A DNA stretch of 7,894 bases from an uncultured Lentisphaeria bacterium (GCA_913042885.1 CAJWLW010000229.1:1-7894), one strand, 5' to 3'; numbered from the stretch's first letter, positions 1 to 7,750 are shown. The notes: generated from the letters alone by a model not told the origin. Made by a program: numbers and translations.

Positions 1-1201
1 GGAGAAGGCCGGAGTGACGCCGGCGATCGAGGCGTACATCAAGCGCATCCTGGTGCGCTGGCCGGCCTGGAATCCGCAACTGCGCGACAAGGTGCTCGAA
101 GACTTGAAGCGCTTTCGCGAGATGGGGTTCGAGGTGACGCTGTTCTTCCCCAAGTGGCCAAGCCTGGGCTACTCTGAAGAACATTCGACGGCCAACACCG
201 CGGACGCCGGATGGATGGCGTGGATACATCCGAATCCGGTGCCCGGCGGCTGGCCCGAGCTGAAGCGGTTCTTTGACGAGGTACACGAGCTGGGCATCCT
301 CAACCAGGCATTCATGAACCCGAACATCCATGTGCAGGGCGGTCCCGGCTTCGACGAGGACCGGCTGATGCACAATGAAGAGGGGGAACTCAGTTACGAC
401 TTCCTGTGCAGCCATGACGAAGTCGAGCGGATTACCGCTGCGATCCAGCACGCCCAGGGCCACGGGCTGACCTTCGACACGCTGTACTTCGACGCCTACT
501 CGGCCCACGGCGGCGTGCAGGAGGACTTCTCGCCGGCACACCCACTGACACGCCGGCAAAATTACGCAGCGCAGTTGCAGGTGATGGCGAACACCCGGGC
601 GCTCGGCACCATGCCCGGCAGTGAACTGTGCCGCTTCTGGTGTATCGGCCAGTGCGACTACTTCTTCTACAGCGACTGGTCGGCCGATCGGCTGACCAAC
701 GTGCCGTCGCAGGAATCGACCGATTGCGTCGGTGAGCCGGTGCCGCTGTTCCAGCTGGTCTTTCACGACTGCTGTTTCGCCGGTTTTTCCGGCGGCGGCC
801 ACGAGGCATACGTGACCGGCGTCGACTGGTGGCACGACCGGACGCCGCGGCTCTACGAGCTGTTGTCATGCTCGGCACCGTGTTACAACTGGCTGCCGCA
901 GAATACTGTCCCCGTGCCCGACTGGGACAGTGACCTGGCTCGGGCCAAGTTCGCCTGGCTGCACCGCCGCTCGGCCTTCTTTCAGGCGATAGCGATGTCG
1001 GAAATGACCTCGCATGAGTTCCTCAGCGAGGATCGCAAGTTGCAGCGGACAGTCTTTGCCAACGGTGTCACCGCCGAGTTCGACATGGCCAACAACCTTT
1101 GCCGCATCGAGGGCGTCGACGGTTTCAGCGGCGACTGGGAAGCGCCCTGCGACTATCTCGGCGCGTACCGTGCCCCGGTCGGCTCAGATCTCGAGAGTTG
1201 A
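1..1201 (+). CDS. Glycoside hydrolase-like TIM-barrel protein, 5' partial (possibly GH101/GH129-like)
   Basis: The frame is open from base 2 to a TGA at 1199-1201. A GTG at 14 with GGAG at 1-4 could be a start, but the open frame continues to the edge and the protein begins directly in a barrel-like fold, so I prefer a 5'-truncated gene whose N-terminal domain lies outside. Counting from that GTG (395 residues), the protein shows alternating strands and helices (LVRWP, EVTLFFPKW, ILNQAFMNPN). LYFDAYSAHGG follows with Asp160, a likely barrel strand-end acid. GSEL has Glu204, and LVFHDCC has His251-Asp252. A beta-rich tail (RTVFANGV, about 345-395) resembles the C-terminal sheet domain of barrel glycosidases. 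The Asp160-Glu204 spacing and the PLFQLVFHD segment remind me of GH101/GH129 endo- or exo-alpha-N-acetylgalactosaminidases; this is recollection, not an alignment. Reaction and substrate are unassigned. It converges on the Asp-box gene with a 4-bp gap. Its last 18 codons are duplicated at 4447-4503. Confidence 0.8.
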   Translation, partial: EKAGVTPAIEAYIKRILVRWPAWNPQLRDKVLEDLKRFREMGFEVTLFFPKWPSLGYSEEHSTANTADAGWMAWIHPNPVPGGWPELKRFFDEVHELGILNQAFMNPNIHVQGGPGFDEDRLMHNEEGELSYDFLCSHDEVERITAAIQHAQGHGLTFDTLYFDAYSAHGGVQEDFSPAHPLTRRQNYAAQLQVMANTRALGTMPGSELCRFWCIGQCDYFFYSDWSADRLTNVPSQESTDCVGEPVPLFQLVFHDCCFAGFSGGGHEAYVTGVDWWHDRTPRLYELLSCSAPCYNWLPQNTVPVPDWDSDLARAKFAWLHRRSAFFQAIAMSEMTSHEFLSEDRKLQRTVFANGVTAEFDMANNLCRIEGVDGFSGDWEAPCDYLGAYRAPVGSDLES

Positions 1202-1205
1202 GTCC

Positions 1206-2822
1206 TCACGGCTCGACAGGCTGCAGACCGTCGGGCTCGACCCGAAATCGCTGCATCCGCATGAGCGTTGAGTGGTCGTCCCAGTAACAATACAGCACGA
1301 CGTCGGGTGCCACTTCACACATGCTGCCCATGGCCCAGTGGGCCCCGTCGATAAGCGTGCCGTAGTCCCACGTCTGCCCGTCGTCGGGGCTGCAATTCAC
1401 GGTCAAGGCAGGCAGGCGCGAGGCCAGAACCAATCTGCCGCTCGCCGTCCGCACCATGTTCGGTGAGGCATAGCCGGGAAACGCACCCCGCACGCAAGGT
1501 CCCCAGGTGCGGCCGCCGTCATCCGACCAGCTTTCCCACATCCATGGCGAATATATCGGCCGCACGAACGCCATGATCCGGCCGTTGCCCAGCTCGACCG
1601 CACACGGTTCGGTCAAATCGAGATTGCCGGGGATCGGATTGCCGTCATTGTCGTTGCCGGGATTGTCGACGTGGACCGGGTCTGACCAGGTGAGACCGTC
1701 GTCATCGCTGCGCGAAGAAAAGCCTTCGCAGTGATTGCTGCCCCAGGTCCAGATATTTTTCCCTTTCGGCATGTCTTGGGCGGCGGCCAGCATGAACGCC
1801 AGGATGCCGCCGTCTTTGAGATTGAGGAACCCTTGCGGTGAGAGCTGCTGGCTCGGCGTTTCCATCGGTGGGCCGAGGTGCAGATTCGACCGCACCGGTT
1901 CACCCCAGGTGCGGCCGCGATCGGTCGATTCATACACCGACTTGCCTTCCCGTTCCGGCGTGTAGATCAGCAATCGGCCGCCGGGTGTCAGGTTCATCCG
2001 CGCGCCGCCCCACGCCGACAACGTGCCGGCCGGCGTGAACGCTTCCGGTTCGCTCCAGGTTTTCCCGTCGTCTGTGGAGCGGGTCAGATGGGGCACGGCT
2101 TTGGCATCTTCGCCCTGGGACAGGCTGATCGGAATGTTCATCAGCAAGAGCAGTTCACCGCCATCGAAGCGCTTCAAGTCAATCGGCTGCTGCCAGACGA
2201 CCGGCGAGCACGGAACCGGATGCCACCAATTCTTTGCCTGGCGCGGGTTGTCGTCCCAGATTGCGGGCGCCTCGTTTGCTTCGATCTCGACATTTCGAAT
2301 CCGGCCGGCACCGCAGCCAAACAAACCGACATGTCCGGCGCCTCCATAGGTGTCGTCTGTTGCTTCGAACCTGCCGTAGTCGCCGATCTGCACGGCGAAG
2401 CGGTTGCCGGTTACACGCACTTCGCAGGGCAACCAGATGTTGGCATTGCTGGGCACGCGCCGGACCATCTCCAGCTTGATCATTCTGAGATAACCGCCAT
2501 CGTCCATTTTCGACAGGGCCACCCAGAAATGCTGCGCCCGAGAGGCCTGGCCGCAATTGGGGAAATGCAGCATGTAAAAATGGGATTGGTCCGGCGCTCG
2601 CAGGATGATACCGACATCCGAATGGCCCATCAACTTGATCTCGAATCGTGCCGTGCAGTCTTGCGTGCAAAGTGAACGCTCGAAAGCAAAATGCAGATTC
2701 TGCATGGTCATGCCCTCATCACCTGTCAACGGCGGCGGCGGTTCGATTACGCCCGCTTCATCGCTGCTCCAGGGACCATTGACGAAATGCCAGTCACCGG
2801 TATCGATCTGTAATCGTTTCAC
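1206..2822 (-). CDS. Asp-box (BNR) sialidase-fold protein with N-terminal concanavalin-like domain, copy A1
   Basis: The GTG at 2822-2820 gives 538 residues. I chose it because AAGGAG (2831-2836) lies 8 nt upstream; an in-frame TTG at 2879, overlapping B's stop, would add 19 unlikely residues. Residues about 40-180 look like a concanavalin/LamG-like beta-sandwich (FEIKLM, GIILRAPDQSHFYMLHF, IRNVEIEAN). Residues about 200-538 form a sialidase-type beta-propeller with five Asp boxes (S-x-D-x-G-x-T-W type) at 249-256, 299-306, 372-379, 433-440 and 478-485. The segment TEPCAVELGNGRIMAFVR is typical of BNR_2-type sialidases. I do not see the RIP motif that carries the first arginine of classical GH33 enzymes, so sialic-acid hydrolysis is not assured; a lectin-like or other exo-glycosidase role is possible. 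No signal peptide or membrane segment is visible, so it looks cytoplasmic unless exported another way. It lies 53 bp after B, probably in the same transcript. The protein is identical to copy A2. Confidence 0.88.
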   Translation of the reverse strand: MKRLQIDTGDWHFVNGPWSSDEAGVIEPPPPLTGDEGMTMQNLHFAFERSLCTQDCTARFEIKLMGHSDVGIILRAPDQSHFYMLHFPNCGQASRAQHFWVALSKMDDGGYLRMIKLEMVRRVPSNANIWLPCEVRVTGNRFAVQIGDYGRFEATDDTYGGAGHVGLFGCGAGRIRNVEIEANEAPAIWDDNPRQAKNWWHPVPCSPVVWQQPIDLKRFDGGELLLLMNIPISLSQGEDAKAVPHLTRSTDDGKTWSEPEAFTPAGTLSAWGGARMNLTPGGRLLIYTPEREGKSVYESTDRGRTWGEPVRSNLHLGPPMETPSQQLSPQGFLNLKDGGILAFMLAAAQDMPKGKNIWTWGSNHCEGFSSRSDDDGLTWSDPVHVDNPGNDNDGNPIPGNLDLTEPCAVELGNGRIMAFVRPIYSPWMWESWSDDGGRTWGPCVRGAFPGYASPNMVRTASGRLVLASRLPALTVNCSPDDGQTWDYGTLIDGAHWAMGSMCEVAPDVVLYCYWDDHSTLMRMQRFRVEPDGLQPVEP

Positions 2823-2830
2823 CTGTATTG

Positions 2831-2836
2831 CTCCTT
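2831..2836 (-). promoter_or_regulatory. Ribosome binding site that decides the A1 start
   Basis: AAGGAG on the minus strand, 8 nt before the GTG at 2822. It is a near-consensus Shine-Dalgarno and the main reason for preferring the GTG over the upstream in-frame TTG at 2879. Confidence 0.7.
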
Positions 2837-2875
2837 CGTTGGTGTCGGTCTTGATTTTTCCTGGCGCCGCCGCCT

Positions 2876-4324
2876 TCAATAATCCGGATCACCGGCCATA
2901 TGCCCCTTGTACCGCTCGAGGTCCTGCCCTGCTTCAACGAGCGATTTGCGGACTTCCTCGGTATCGGTCTTTTCGGCCGCTGCCCTGGCCGTGGCGAGCT
3001 TGTCCTGCAGCCACAGCAGTTTACCGTCGGTCCGAGGCGGCCAGGTATCGCGCGGTGCATCCAGCAGTTTGTCGATCCTGGCGTGTGTCGATGCGAGCAT
3101 GTCAAGGTAATCTTTGGCGGCGGTGTCGTCATATCGCCCGTAGCCGCCGGTTGCTTTGCGTCTTTCGATGTTGGTCAACAGCGCGGTGCCGTACCAGGCG
3201 AAGTACCCATCACAATAGAGGGACGACATCATGATGTTGTCAGCAAGCATCTCCGGGGGTTGCTCGGCGATGAACAGGCCCGGCACGAAAAGCACCGGCA
3301 GGCTTTCACGGGCAATTTTCGTGTTCATGTAGGACCAGCGATAGGGGCCGTGCGGATATTCGTTGGCGTTGAGAACCGGCGACGGCACGCTTGGCGTACC
3401 GAGACCACGTGACATACCGGGGATCGAACGCATGAGATTGTACTTGGCCAGGATGAACGCCGGATTGACAGCCTGGCACCGGCGCCGGATGCCGTCCCAC
3501 AAGGCTTCGGTGCGGCGGGCTGCGAAACTGGAATAGTGCGACGTTTCGTACTGACCGTGACCTTGCTGCCGTTCTGCCAGCCAGCGGCCGCGTTCGGCGG
3601 CAGGAACCTGGTCATAGGTGTTTTGCGGATCGACTGCGAACGCGGCCAGGTAGGTTGCAAAGCAGTCGTCGCAGTAACACGGCCCGTCGTAATTCGACTT
3701 GTCGGAATGGTACATCTCGACATCGATGTTGATGCCGTCCGCACCGGCTTCCGCCGCCTTCACAGCCCACTTGCCGATGTGCTGACCGGCGATATAGCCC
3801 TCGTCCAGCGGGCAGCATGTCCATTTGGCCAGCTCGCCGCTCGGTGATCGGTACTTGCGATAGGGCGCCATATGGTGCGTGCCGTATTTCCACCCGACAA
3901 ACACCTTCAGACCAAGTCGCTGCCCCACCTCGACATTGTGTTTGAGGCGCCCCGACTCGAGATCCGTGCTGCGCGATCGGTCGTGTTTCAAAGGCACTGT
4001 GCGCCGGTCAATGGCGATATTCTCGCGCCGGTCGTCGCTGTTCACGTTCATGCCGATATGGACGATATTGAACCCGGCATCAACGATCGCCTGGCCCTTC
4101 GTCTTGGTGCCGTCGGTTCCGAAGGGCTCGTCGAGATTGTCGGAGATCCAGATGTAACGGATCTTCTCCTCCACCATCCAGCGCACCTTCGGATGCAGCT
4201 CGCCGAGCGGCTCCGGAATGCTTTCAATGGGCGGCAGGTCGAATTCACTCGCGGTCGTCTGGCCCCAGGACATCCAGGCGACGAGGCACGCGACAAATGC
4301 GACGGCGGGTTTCTGTGTTTTCAT
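2876..4324 (-). CDS. Secreted TIM-barrel glycoside hydrolase-like protein, copy B1
   Basis: From the ATG at 4324-4322 the protein has 482 residues and starts with a Sec-type signal peptide: MKTQK, a hydrophobic core (PAVAFVACLVAWMSWG), then a likely cut after QTTA (near residue 25). That fit decides the start. An in-frame ATG at 4348 and TTG at 4414 would only lengthen the n-region, and no start has a clear Shine-Dalgarno. The mature part reads as an alpha/beta barrel: KIRYIWISDN, AGFNIVHIGMNV (84-95), LGLKVFVGWKYG (137-148), GADGINIDVEMY (194-205), FILAKYNL and LPVLFVPGLF. Asp201 and Glu203 sit at a barrel strand end and are candidate catalytic acids. A cysteine cluster CYCDDC (216-221) follows directly, a pattern I associate with uncharacterised barrel hydrolases of polysaccharide degraders. 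The C-terminus (about 400-475) is charged and helical. It probably acts in the periplasm or outside the cell; the substrate is unknown. In this copy the region upstream is replaced by the 3' end of A2. Confidence 0.82.
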   Translation of the reverse strand: MKTQKPAVAFVACLVAWMSWGQTTASEFDLPPIESIPEPLGELHPKVRWMVEEKIRYIWISDNLDEPFGTDGTKTKGQAIVDAGFNIVHIGMNVNSDDRRENIAIDRRTVPLKHDRSRSTDLESGRLKHNVEVGQRLGLKVFVGWKYGTHHMAPYRKYRSPSGELAKWTCCPLDEGYIAGQHIGKWAVKAAEAGADGINIDVEMYHSDKSNYDGPCYCDDCFATYLAAFAVDPQNTYDQVPAAERGRWLAERQQGHGQYETSHYSSFAARRTEALWDGIRRRCQAVNPAFILAKYNLMRSIPGMSRGLGTPSVPSPVLNANEYPHGPYRWSYMNTKIARESLPVLFVPGLFIAEQPPEMLADNIMMSSLYCDGYFAWYGTALLTNIERRKATGGYGRYDDTAAKDYLDMLASTHARIDKLLDAPRDTWPPRTDGKLLWLQDKLATARAAAEKTDTEEVRKSLVEAGQDLERYKGHMAGDPDY

Positions 4325-4444
4325 GCGTTGTGTCACAGCACCAAACATAGCCACGGTGCGCAGTGAATGCACGTGGCCGGCGCGGCTTCGACGCCATATT
4401 GATACCCTCACCAAGGTAGTTTGCCGAAGTATGGCTTGCAGAAT

Positions 4445-4450
4445 CGCCCT
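4445..4450. other. CGCCCT microhomology at the duplication junction
   Basis: The 6-mer CGCCCT lies at the left boundary (1143-1148), the central junction (4445-4450) and the right boundary (7747-7752). At the junction the sequence to its left matches the right boundary (GCAGAAT before it) and the sequence to its right matches the left boundary (GCGACTATC after it). This is expected if recombination joined two pre-existing CGCCCT sites. Confidence 0.85.
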
Positions 4451-4503
4451 GCGACTATCTCGGCGCGTACCGTGCCCCGGTCGGCTCAGACCTCGAGAGT
4501 TGA
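4447..4503 (+). pseudogene. 3'-terminal remnant of the first glycoside hydrolase-like gene
   Basis: Eighteen codons plus TGA, encoding PCDYLGAYRAPVGSDLES, match the end of the gene at 1-1201. The single difference, GAT to GAC at 4491, is synonymous. Reading back in frame, a TAG at 4417-4419 comes with no ATG, GTG or TTG between it and the remnant, so it cannot be translated alone. It is a by-product of the tandem duplication. Confidence 0.9.
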
Positions 4504-4507
4504 GTCC

Positions 4508-6124
4508 TCACGGCTCGACAGGCTGCAGACCGTCGGGCTCGACCCGAAATCGCTGCATCCGCATGAGCGTTGAGTGGTCGTCCCAGTAACAATACAGCAC
4601 GACGTCGGGTGCCACTTCACACATGCTGCCCATGGCCCAGTGGGCCCCGTCGATAAGCGTGCCGTAGTCCCACGTCTGCCCGTCGTCGGGGCTGCAATTC
4701 ACGGTCAAGGCAGGCAGGCGCGAGGCCAGAACCAATCTGCCGCTCGCCGTCCGCACCATGTTCGGTGAGGCATAGCCGGGAAACGCACCCCGCACGCAAG
4801 GTCCCCAGGTGCGGCCGCCGTCATCCGACCAGCTTTCCCACATCCATGGCGAATATATCGGCCGCACGAACGCCATGATCCGGCCGTTGCCCAGCTCGAC
4901 CGCACACGGTTCGGTCAAATCGAGATTGCCGGGGATCGGATTGCCGTCATTGTCGTTGCCGGGATTGTCGACGTGGACCGGGTCTGACCAGGTGAGACCG
5001 TCGTCATCGCTGCGCGAAGAAAAGCCTTCGCAGTGATTGCTGCCCCAGGTCCAGATATTTTTCCCTTTCGGCATGTCTTGGGCGGCGGCCAGCATGAACG
5101 CCAGGATGCCGCCGTCTTTGAGATTGAGGAACCCTTGCGGTGAGAGCTGCTGGCTCGGCGTTTCCATCGGTGGGCCGAGGTGCAGATTCGACCGCACCGG
5201 TTCACCCCAGGTGCGGCCGCGATCGGTCGATTCATACACCGACTTGCCTTCCCGTTCCGGCGTGTAGATCAGCAATCGGCCGCCGGGTGTCAGGTTCATC
5301 CGCGCGCCGCCCCACGCCGACAACGTGCCGGCCGGCGTGAACGCTTCCGGTTCGCTCCAGGTTTTCCCGTCGTCTGTGGAGCGGGTCAGATGGGGCACGG
5401 CTTTGGCATCTTCGCCCTGGGACAGGCTGATCGGAATGTTCATCAGCAAGAGCAGTTCACCGCCATCGAAGCGCTTCAAGTCAATCGGCTGCTGCCAGAC
5501 GACCGGCGAGCACGGAACCGGATGCCACCAATTCTTTGCCTGGCGCGGGTTGTCGTCCCAGATTGCGGGCGCCTCGTTTGCTTCGATCTCGACATTTCGA
5601 ATCCGGCCGGCACCGCAGCCAAACAAACCGACATGTCCGGCGCCTCCATAGGTGTCGTCTGTTGCTTCGAACCTGCCGTAGTCGCCGATCTGCACGGCGA
5701 AGCGGTTGCCGGTTACACGCACTTCGCAGGGCAACCAGATGTTGGCATTGCTGGGCACGCGCCGGACCATCTCCAGCTTGATCATTCTGAGATAACCGCC
5801 ATCGTCCATTTTCGACAGGGCCACCCAGAAATGCTGCGCCCGAGAGGCCTGGCCGCAATTGGGGAAATGCAGCATGTAAAAATGGGATTGGTCCGGCGCT
5901 CGCAGGATGATACCGACATCCGAATGGCCCATCAACTTGATCTCGAATCGTGCCGTGCAGTCTTGCGTGCAAAGTGAACGCTCGAAAGCAAAATGCAGAT
6001 TCTGCATGGTCATGCCCTCATCACCTGTCAACGGCGGCGGCGGTTCGATTACGCCCGCTTCATCGCTGCTCCAGGGACCATTGACGAAATGCCAGTCACC
6101 GGTATCGATCTGTAATCGTTTCAC
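4508..6124 (-). CDS. Asp-box (BNR) sialidase-fold protein with N-terminal concanavalin-like domain, copy A2
   Basis: Its protein is identical to A1: 538 residues from the GTG at 6124-6122, an N-terminal beta-sandwich at about 40-180, then a propeller with five Asp boxes at 249-256, 299-306, 372-379, 433-440 and 478-485. The start is chosen on the same Shine-Dalgarno, here at 6133-6138. It follows B2 by 53 bp and is probably co-transcribed with it. Its stop is 4 bp from the stop of the first-gene remnant, where A1 faces the full gene. No signal peptide is visible. As for A1, true sialidase activity is unproven because a classical first-arginine RIP motif is not apparent. Confidence 0.88.
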   Translation of the reverse strand: MKRLQIDTGDWHFVNGPWSSDEAGVIEPPPPLTGDEGMTMQNLHFAFERSLCTQDCTARFEIKLMGHSDVGIILRAPDQSHFYMLHFPNCGQASRAQHFWVALSKMDDGGYLRMIKLEMVRRVPSNANIWLPCEVRVTGNRFAVQIGDYGRFEATDDTYGGAGHVGLFGCGAGRIRNVEIEANEAPAIWDDNPRQAKNWWHPVPCSPVVWQQPIDLKRFDGGELLLLMNIPISLSQGEDAKAVPHLTRSTDDGKTWSEPEAFTPAGTLSAWGGARMNLTPGGRLLIYTPEREGKSVYESTDRGRTWGEPVRSNLHLGPPMETPSQQLSPQGFLNLKDGGILAFMLAAAQDMPKGKNIWTWGSNHCEGFSSRSDDDGLTWSDPVHVDNPGNDNDGNPIPGNLDLTEPCAVELGNGRIMAFVRPIYSPWMWESWSDDGGRTWGPCVRGAFPGYASPNMVRTASGRLVLASRLPALTVNCSPDDGQTWDYGTLIDGAHWAMGSMCEVAPDVVLYCYWDDHSTLMRMQRFRVEPDGLQPVEP

Positions 6125-6132
6125 CTGTATTG

Positions 6133-6138
6133 CTCCTT
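6133..6138 (-). promoter_or_regulatory. Ribosome binding site that decides the A2 start
   Basis: AAGGAG on the minus strand, 8 nt before the GTG at 6124, identical to the A1 site. Confidence 0.7.
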
Positions 6139-6177
6139 CGTTGGTGTCGGTCTTGATTTTTCCTGGCGCCGCCGCCT

Positions 6178-7626
6178 TCAATAATCCGGATCACCGGCCA
6201 TATGCCCCTTGTACCGCTCGAGGTCCTGCCCTGCTTCAACGAGCGATTTGCGGACTTCCTCGGTATCGGTCTTTTCGGCCGCTGCCCTGGCCGTGGCGAG
6301 CTTGTCCTGCAGCCACAGCAGTTTACCGTCGGTCCGAGGCGGCCAGGTATCGCGCGGTGCATCCAGCAGTTTGTCGATCCTGGCGTGTGTCGATGCGAGC
6401 ATGTCAAGGTAATCTTTGGCGGCGGTGTCGTCATATCGCCCGTAGCCGCCGGTTGCTTTGCGTCTTTCGATGTTGGTCAACAGCGCGGTGCCGTACCAGG
6501 CGAAGTACCCATCACAATAGAGGGACGACATCATGATGTTGTCAGCAAGCATCTCCGGGGGTTGCTCGGCGATGAACAGGCCCGGCACGAAAAGCACCGG
6601 CAGGCTTTCACGGGCAATTTTCGTGTTCATGTAGGACCAGCGATAGGGGCCGTGCGGATATTCGTTGGCGTTGAGAACCGGCGACGGCACGCTTGGCGTA
6701 CCGAGACCACGTGACATACCGGGGATCGAACGCATGAGATTGTACTTGGCCAGGATGAACGCCGGATTGACAGCCTGGCACCGGCGCCGGATGCCGTCCC
6801 ACAAGGCTTCGGTGCGGCGGGCTGCGAAACTGGAATAGTGCGACGTTTCGTACTGACCGTGACCTTGCTGCCGTTCTGCCAGCCAGCGGCCGCGTTCGGC
6901 GGCAGGAACCTGGTCATAGGTGTTTTGCGGATCGACTGCGAACGCGGCCAGGTAGGTTGCAAAGCAGTCGTCGCAGTAACACGGCCCGTCGTAATTCGAC
7001 TTGTCGGAATGGTACATCTCGACATCGATGTTGATGCCGTCCGCACCGGCTTCCGCCGCCTTCACAGCCCACTTGCCGATGTGCTGACCGGCGATATAGC
7101 CCTCGTCCAGCGGGCAGCATGTCCATTTGGCCAGCTCGCCGCTCGGTGATCGGTACTTGCGATAGGGCGCCATATGGTGCGTGCCGTATTTCCACCCGAC
7201 AAACACCTTCAGACCAAGTCGCTGCCCCACCTCGACATTGTGTTTGAGGCGCCCCGACTCGAGATCCGTGCTGCGCGATCGGTCGTGTTTCAAAGGCACT
7301 GTGCGCCGGTCAATGGCGATATTCTCGCGCCGGTCGTCGCTGTTCACGTTCATGCCGATATGGACGATATTGAACCCGGCATCAACGATCGCCTGGCCCT
7401 TCGTCTTGGTGCCGTCGGTTCCGAAGGGCTCGTCGAGATTGTCGGAGATCCAGATGTAACGGATCTTCTCCTCCACCATCCAGCGCACCTTCGGATGCAG
7501 CTCGCCGAGCGGCTCCGGAATGCTTTCAATGGGCGGCAGGTCGAATTCACTCGCGGTCGTCTGGCCCCAGGACATCCAGGCGACGAGGCACGCGACAAAT
7601 GCGACGGCGGGTTTCTGTGTTTTCAT
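6178..7626 (-). CDS. Secreted TIM-barrel glycoside hydrolase-like protein, copy B2
   Basis: Its protein is identical to B1: 482 residues from the ATG at 7626-7624, a Sec-type signal peptide over about residues 1-25, candidate acids Asp201 and Glu203 in INIDVEMY, and the CYCDDC cluster at 216-221. Alternative in-frame starts are an ATG at 7650 and a TTG at 7716; both would place extra residues before the signal peptide. Unlike B1, this copy keeps its presumed native upstream neighbour: the lysine-rich gene ends 124 bp before this start on the same strand, so the two may share a transcript. Substrate and reaction are not identifiable from what I can see. Confidence 0.82.
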   Translation of the reverse strand: MKTQKPAVAFVACLVAWMSWGQTTASEFDLPPIESIPEPLGELHPKVRWMVEEKIRYIWISDNLDEPFGTDGTKTKGQAIVDAGFNIVHIGMNVNSDDRRENIAIDRRTVPLKHDRSRSTDLESGRLKHNVEVGQRLGLKVFVGWKYGTHHMAPYRKYRSPSGELAKWTCCPLDEGYIAGQHIGKWAVKAAEAGADGINIDVEMYHSDKSNYDGPCYCDDCFATYLAAFAVDPQNTYDQVPAAERGRWLAERQQGHGQYETSHYSSFAARRTEALWDGIRRRCQAVNPAFILAKYNLMRSIPGMSRGLGTPSVPSPVLNANEYPHGPYRWSYMNTKIARESLPVLFVPGLFIAEQPPEMLADNIMMSSLYCDGYFAWYGTALLTNIERRKATGGYGRYDDTAAKDYLDMLASTHARIDKLLDAPRDTWPPRTDGKLLWLQDKLATARAAAEKTDTEEVRKSLVEAGQDLERYKGHMAGDPDY

Positions 7627-7750
7627 GCGTTGTGTCACAGCACCAAACATAGCCACGGTGCGCAGTGAATGCACGTGGCCGGCGCGGCTTCGACGCCATA
7701 TTGATACCCTCACCAAGGTAGTTTGCCGAAGTATGGCTTGCAGAATCGCC

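Larger units (their letters stand above)
1143..4450. repeat. Tandem direct repeat, copy 1 (3302-bp unit)
   Basis: Bases 1143-4450 match 4445-7752 head to tail with an offset of 3302. The match stops sharply on both sides: 1142 G versus 4444 T on the left, 4451 G versus 7753 A on the right. The only mismatch I found inside is 1189 T versus 4491 C. The unit holds the last 18 codons and stop of the first gene, the whole Asp-box gene A, the whole gene B, and B's upstream region. The 6-mer CGCCCT is shared by both copies at the central junction, so the two ranges overlap there. Confidence 0.97.
4325..4507. other. Non-coding junction between the two copies
   Basis: These 183 bp join the region upstream of B1 (4325-4444, identical to 7627-7746) to the duplicated tail of the first gene (4445-4503). 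I see no convincing sigma-70 promoter, no stem-loop followed by T-rich sequence, and no RNA gene. Transcripts from A2 could therefore read through into B1. Confidence 0.6.

Noticed and set aside
1195..1245. A shared terminator between the convergent first gene and A1
   Set aside because: The repeats there (GGCTCGAC twice) are direct, not inverted, and there is no T-rich run.
1878..2675. A 265-codon open frame on the plus strand opposite A1 (and its copy at 5180-5977)
   Set aside because: It lies wholly antisense to a gene with five Asp boxes, and its product has no recognisable domain. Long antisense frames are common in GC-rich DNA.
2823..2879. An upstream TTG start for A overlapping B's stop (and its copy at 6125-6181)
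   Set aside because: The extra 19 residues (KAAAPGKIKTDT...) are low in complexity and contain the Shine-Dalgarno of the GTG start, so that stretch is more likely leader than protein.
4325..4414. A TTG start that would extend B by 30 residues
   Set aside because: It would bury the signal peptide behind a long basic segment. The ATG at 4324 gives a standard n-region and hydrophobic core.
4218..4589. A plus-strand open frame crossing the duplication junction as a possible new chimeric gene
   Set aside because: It reads the first gene's tail in the wrong frame and is antisense to B1 and A2; there is no sign that it is coding.
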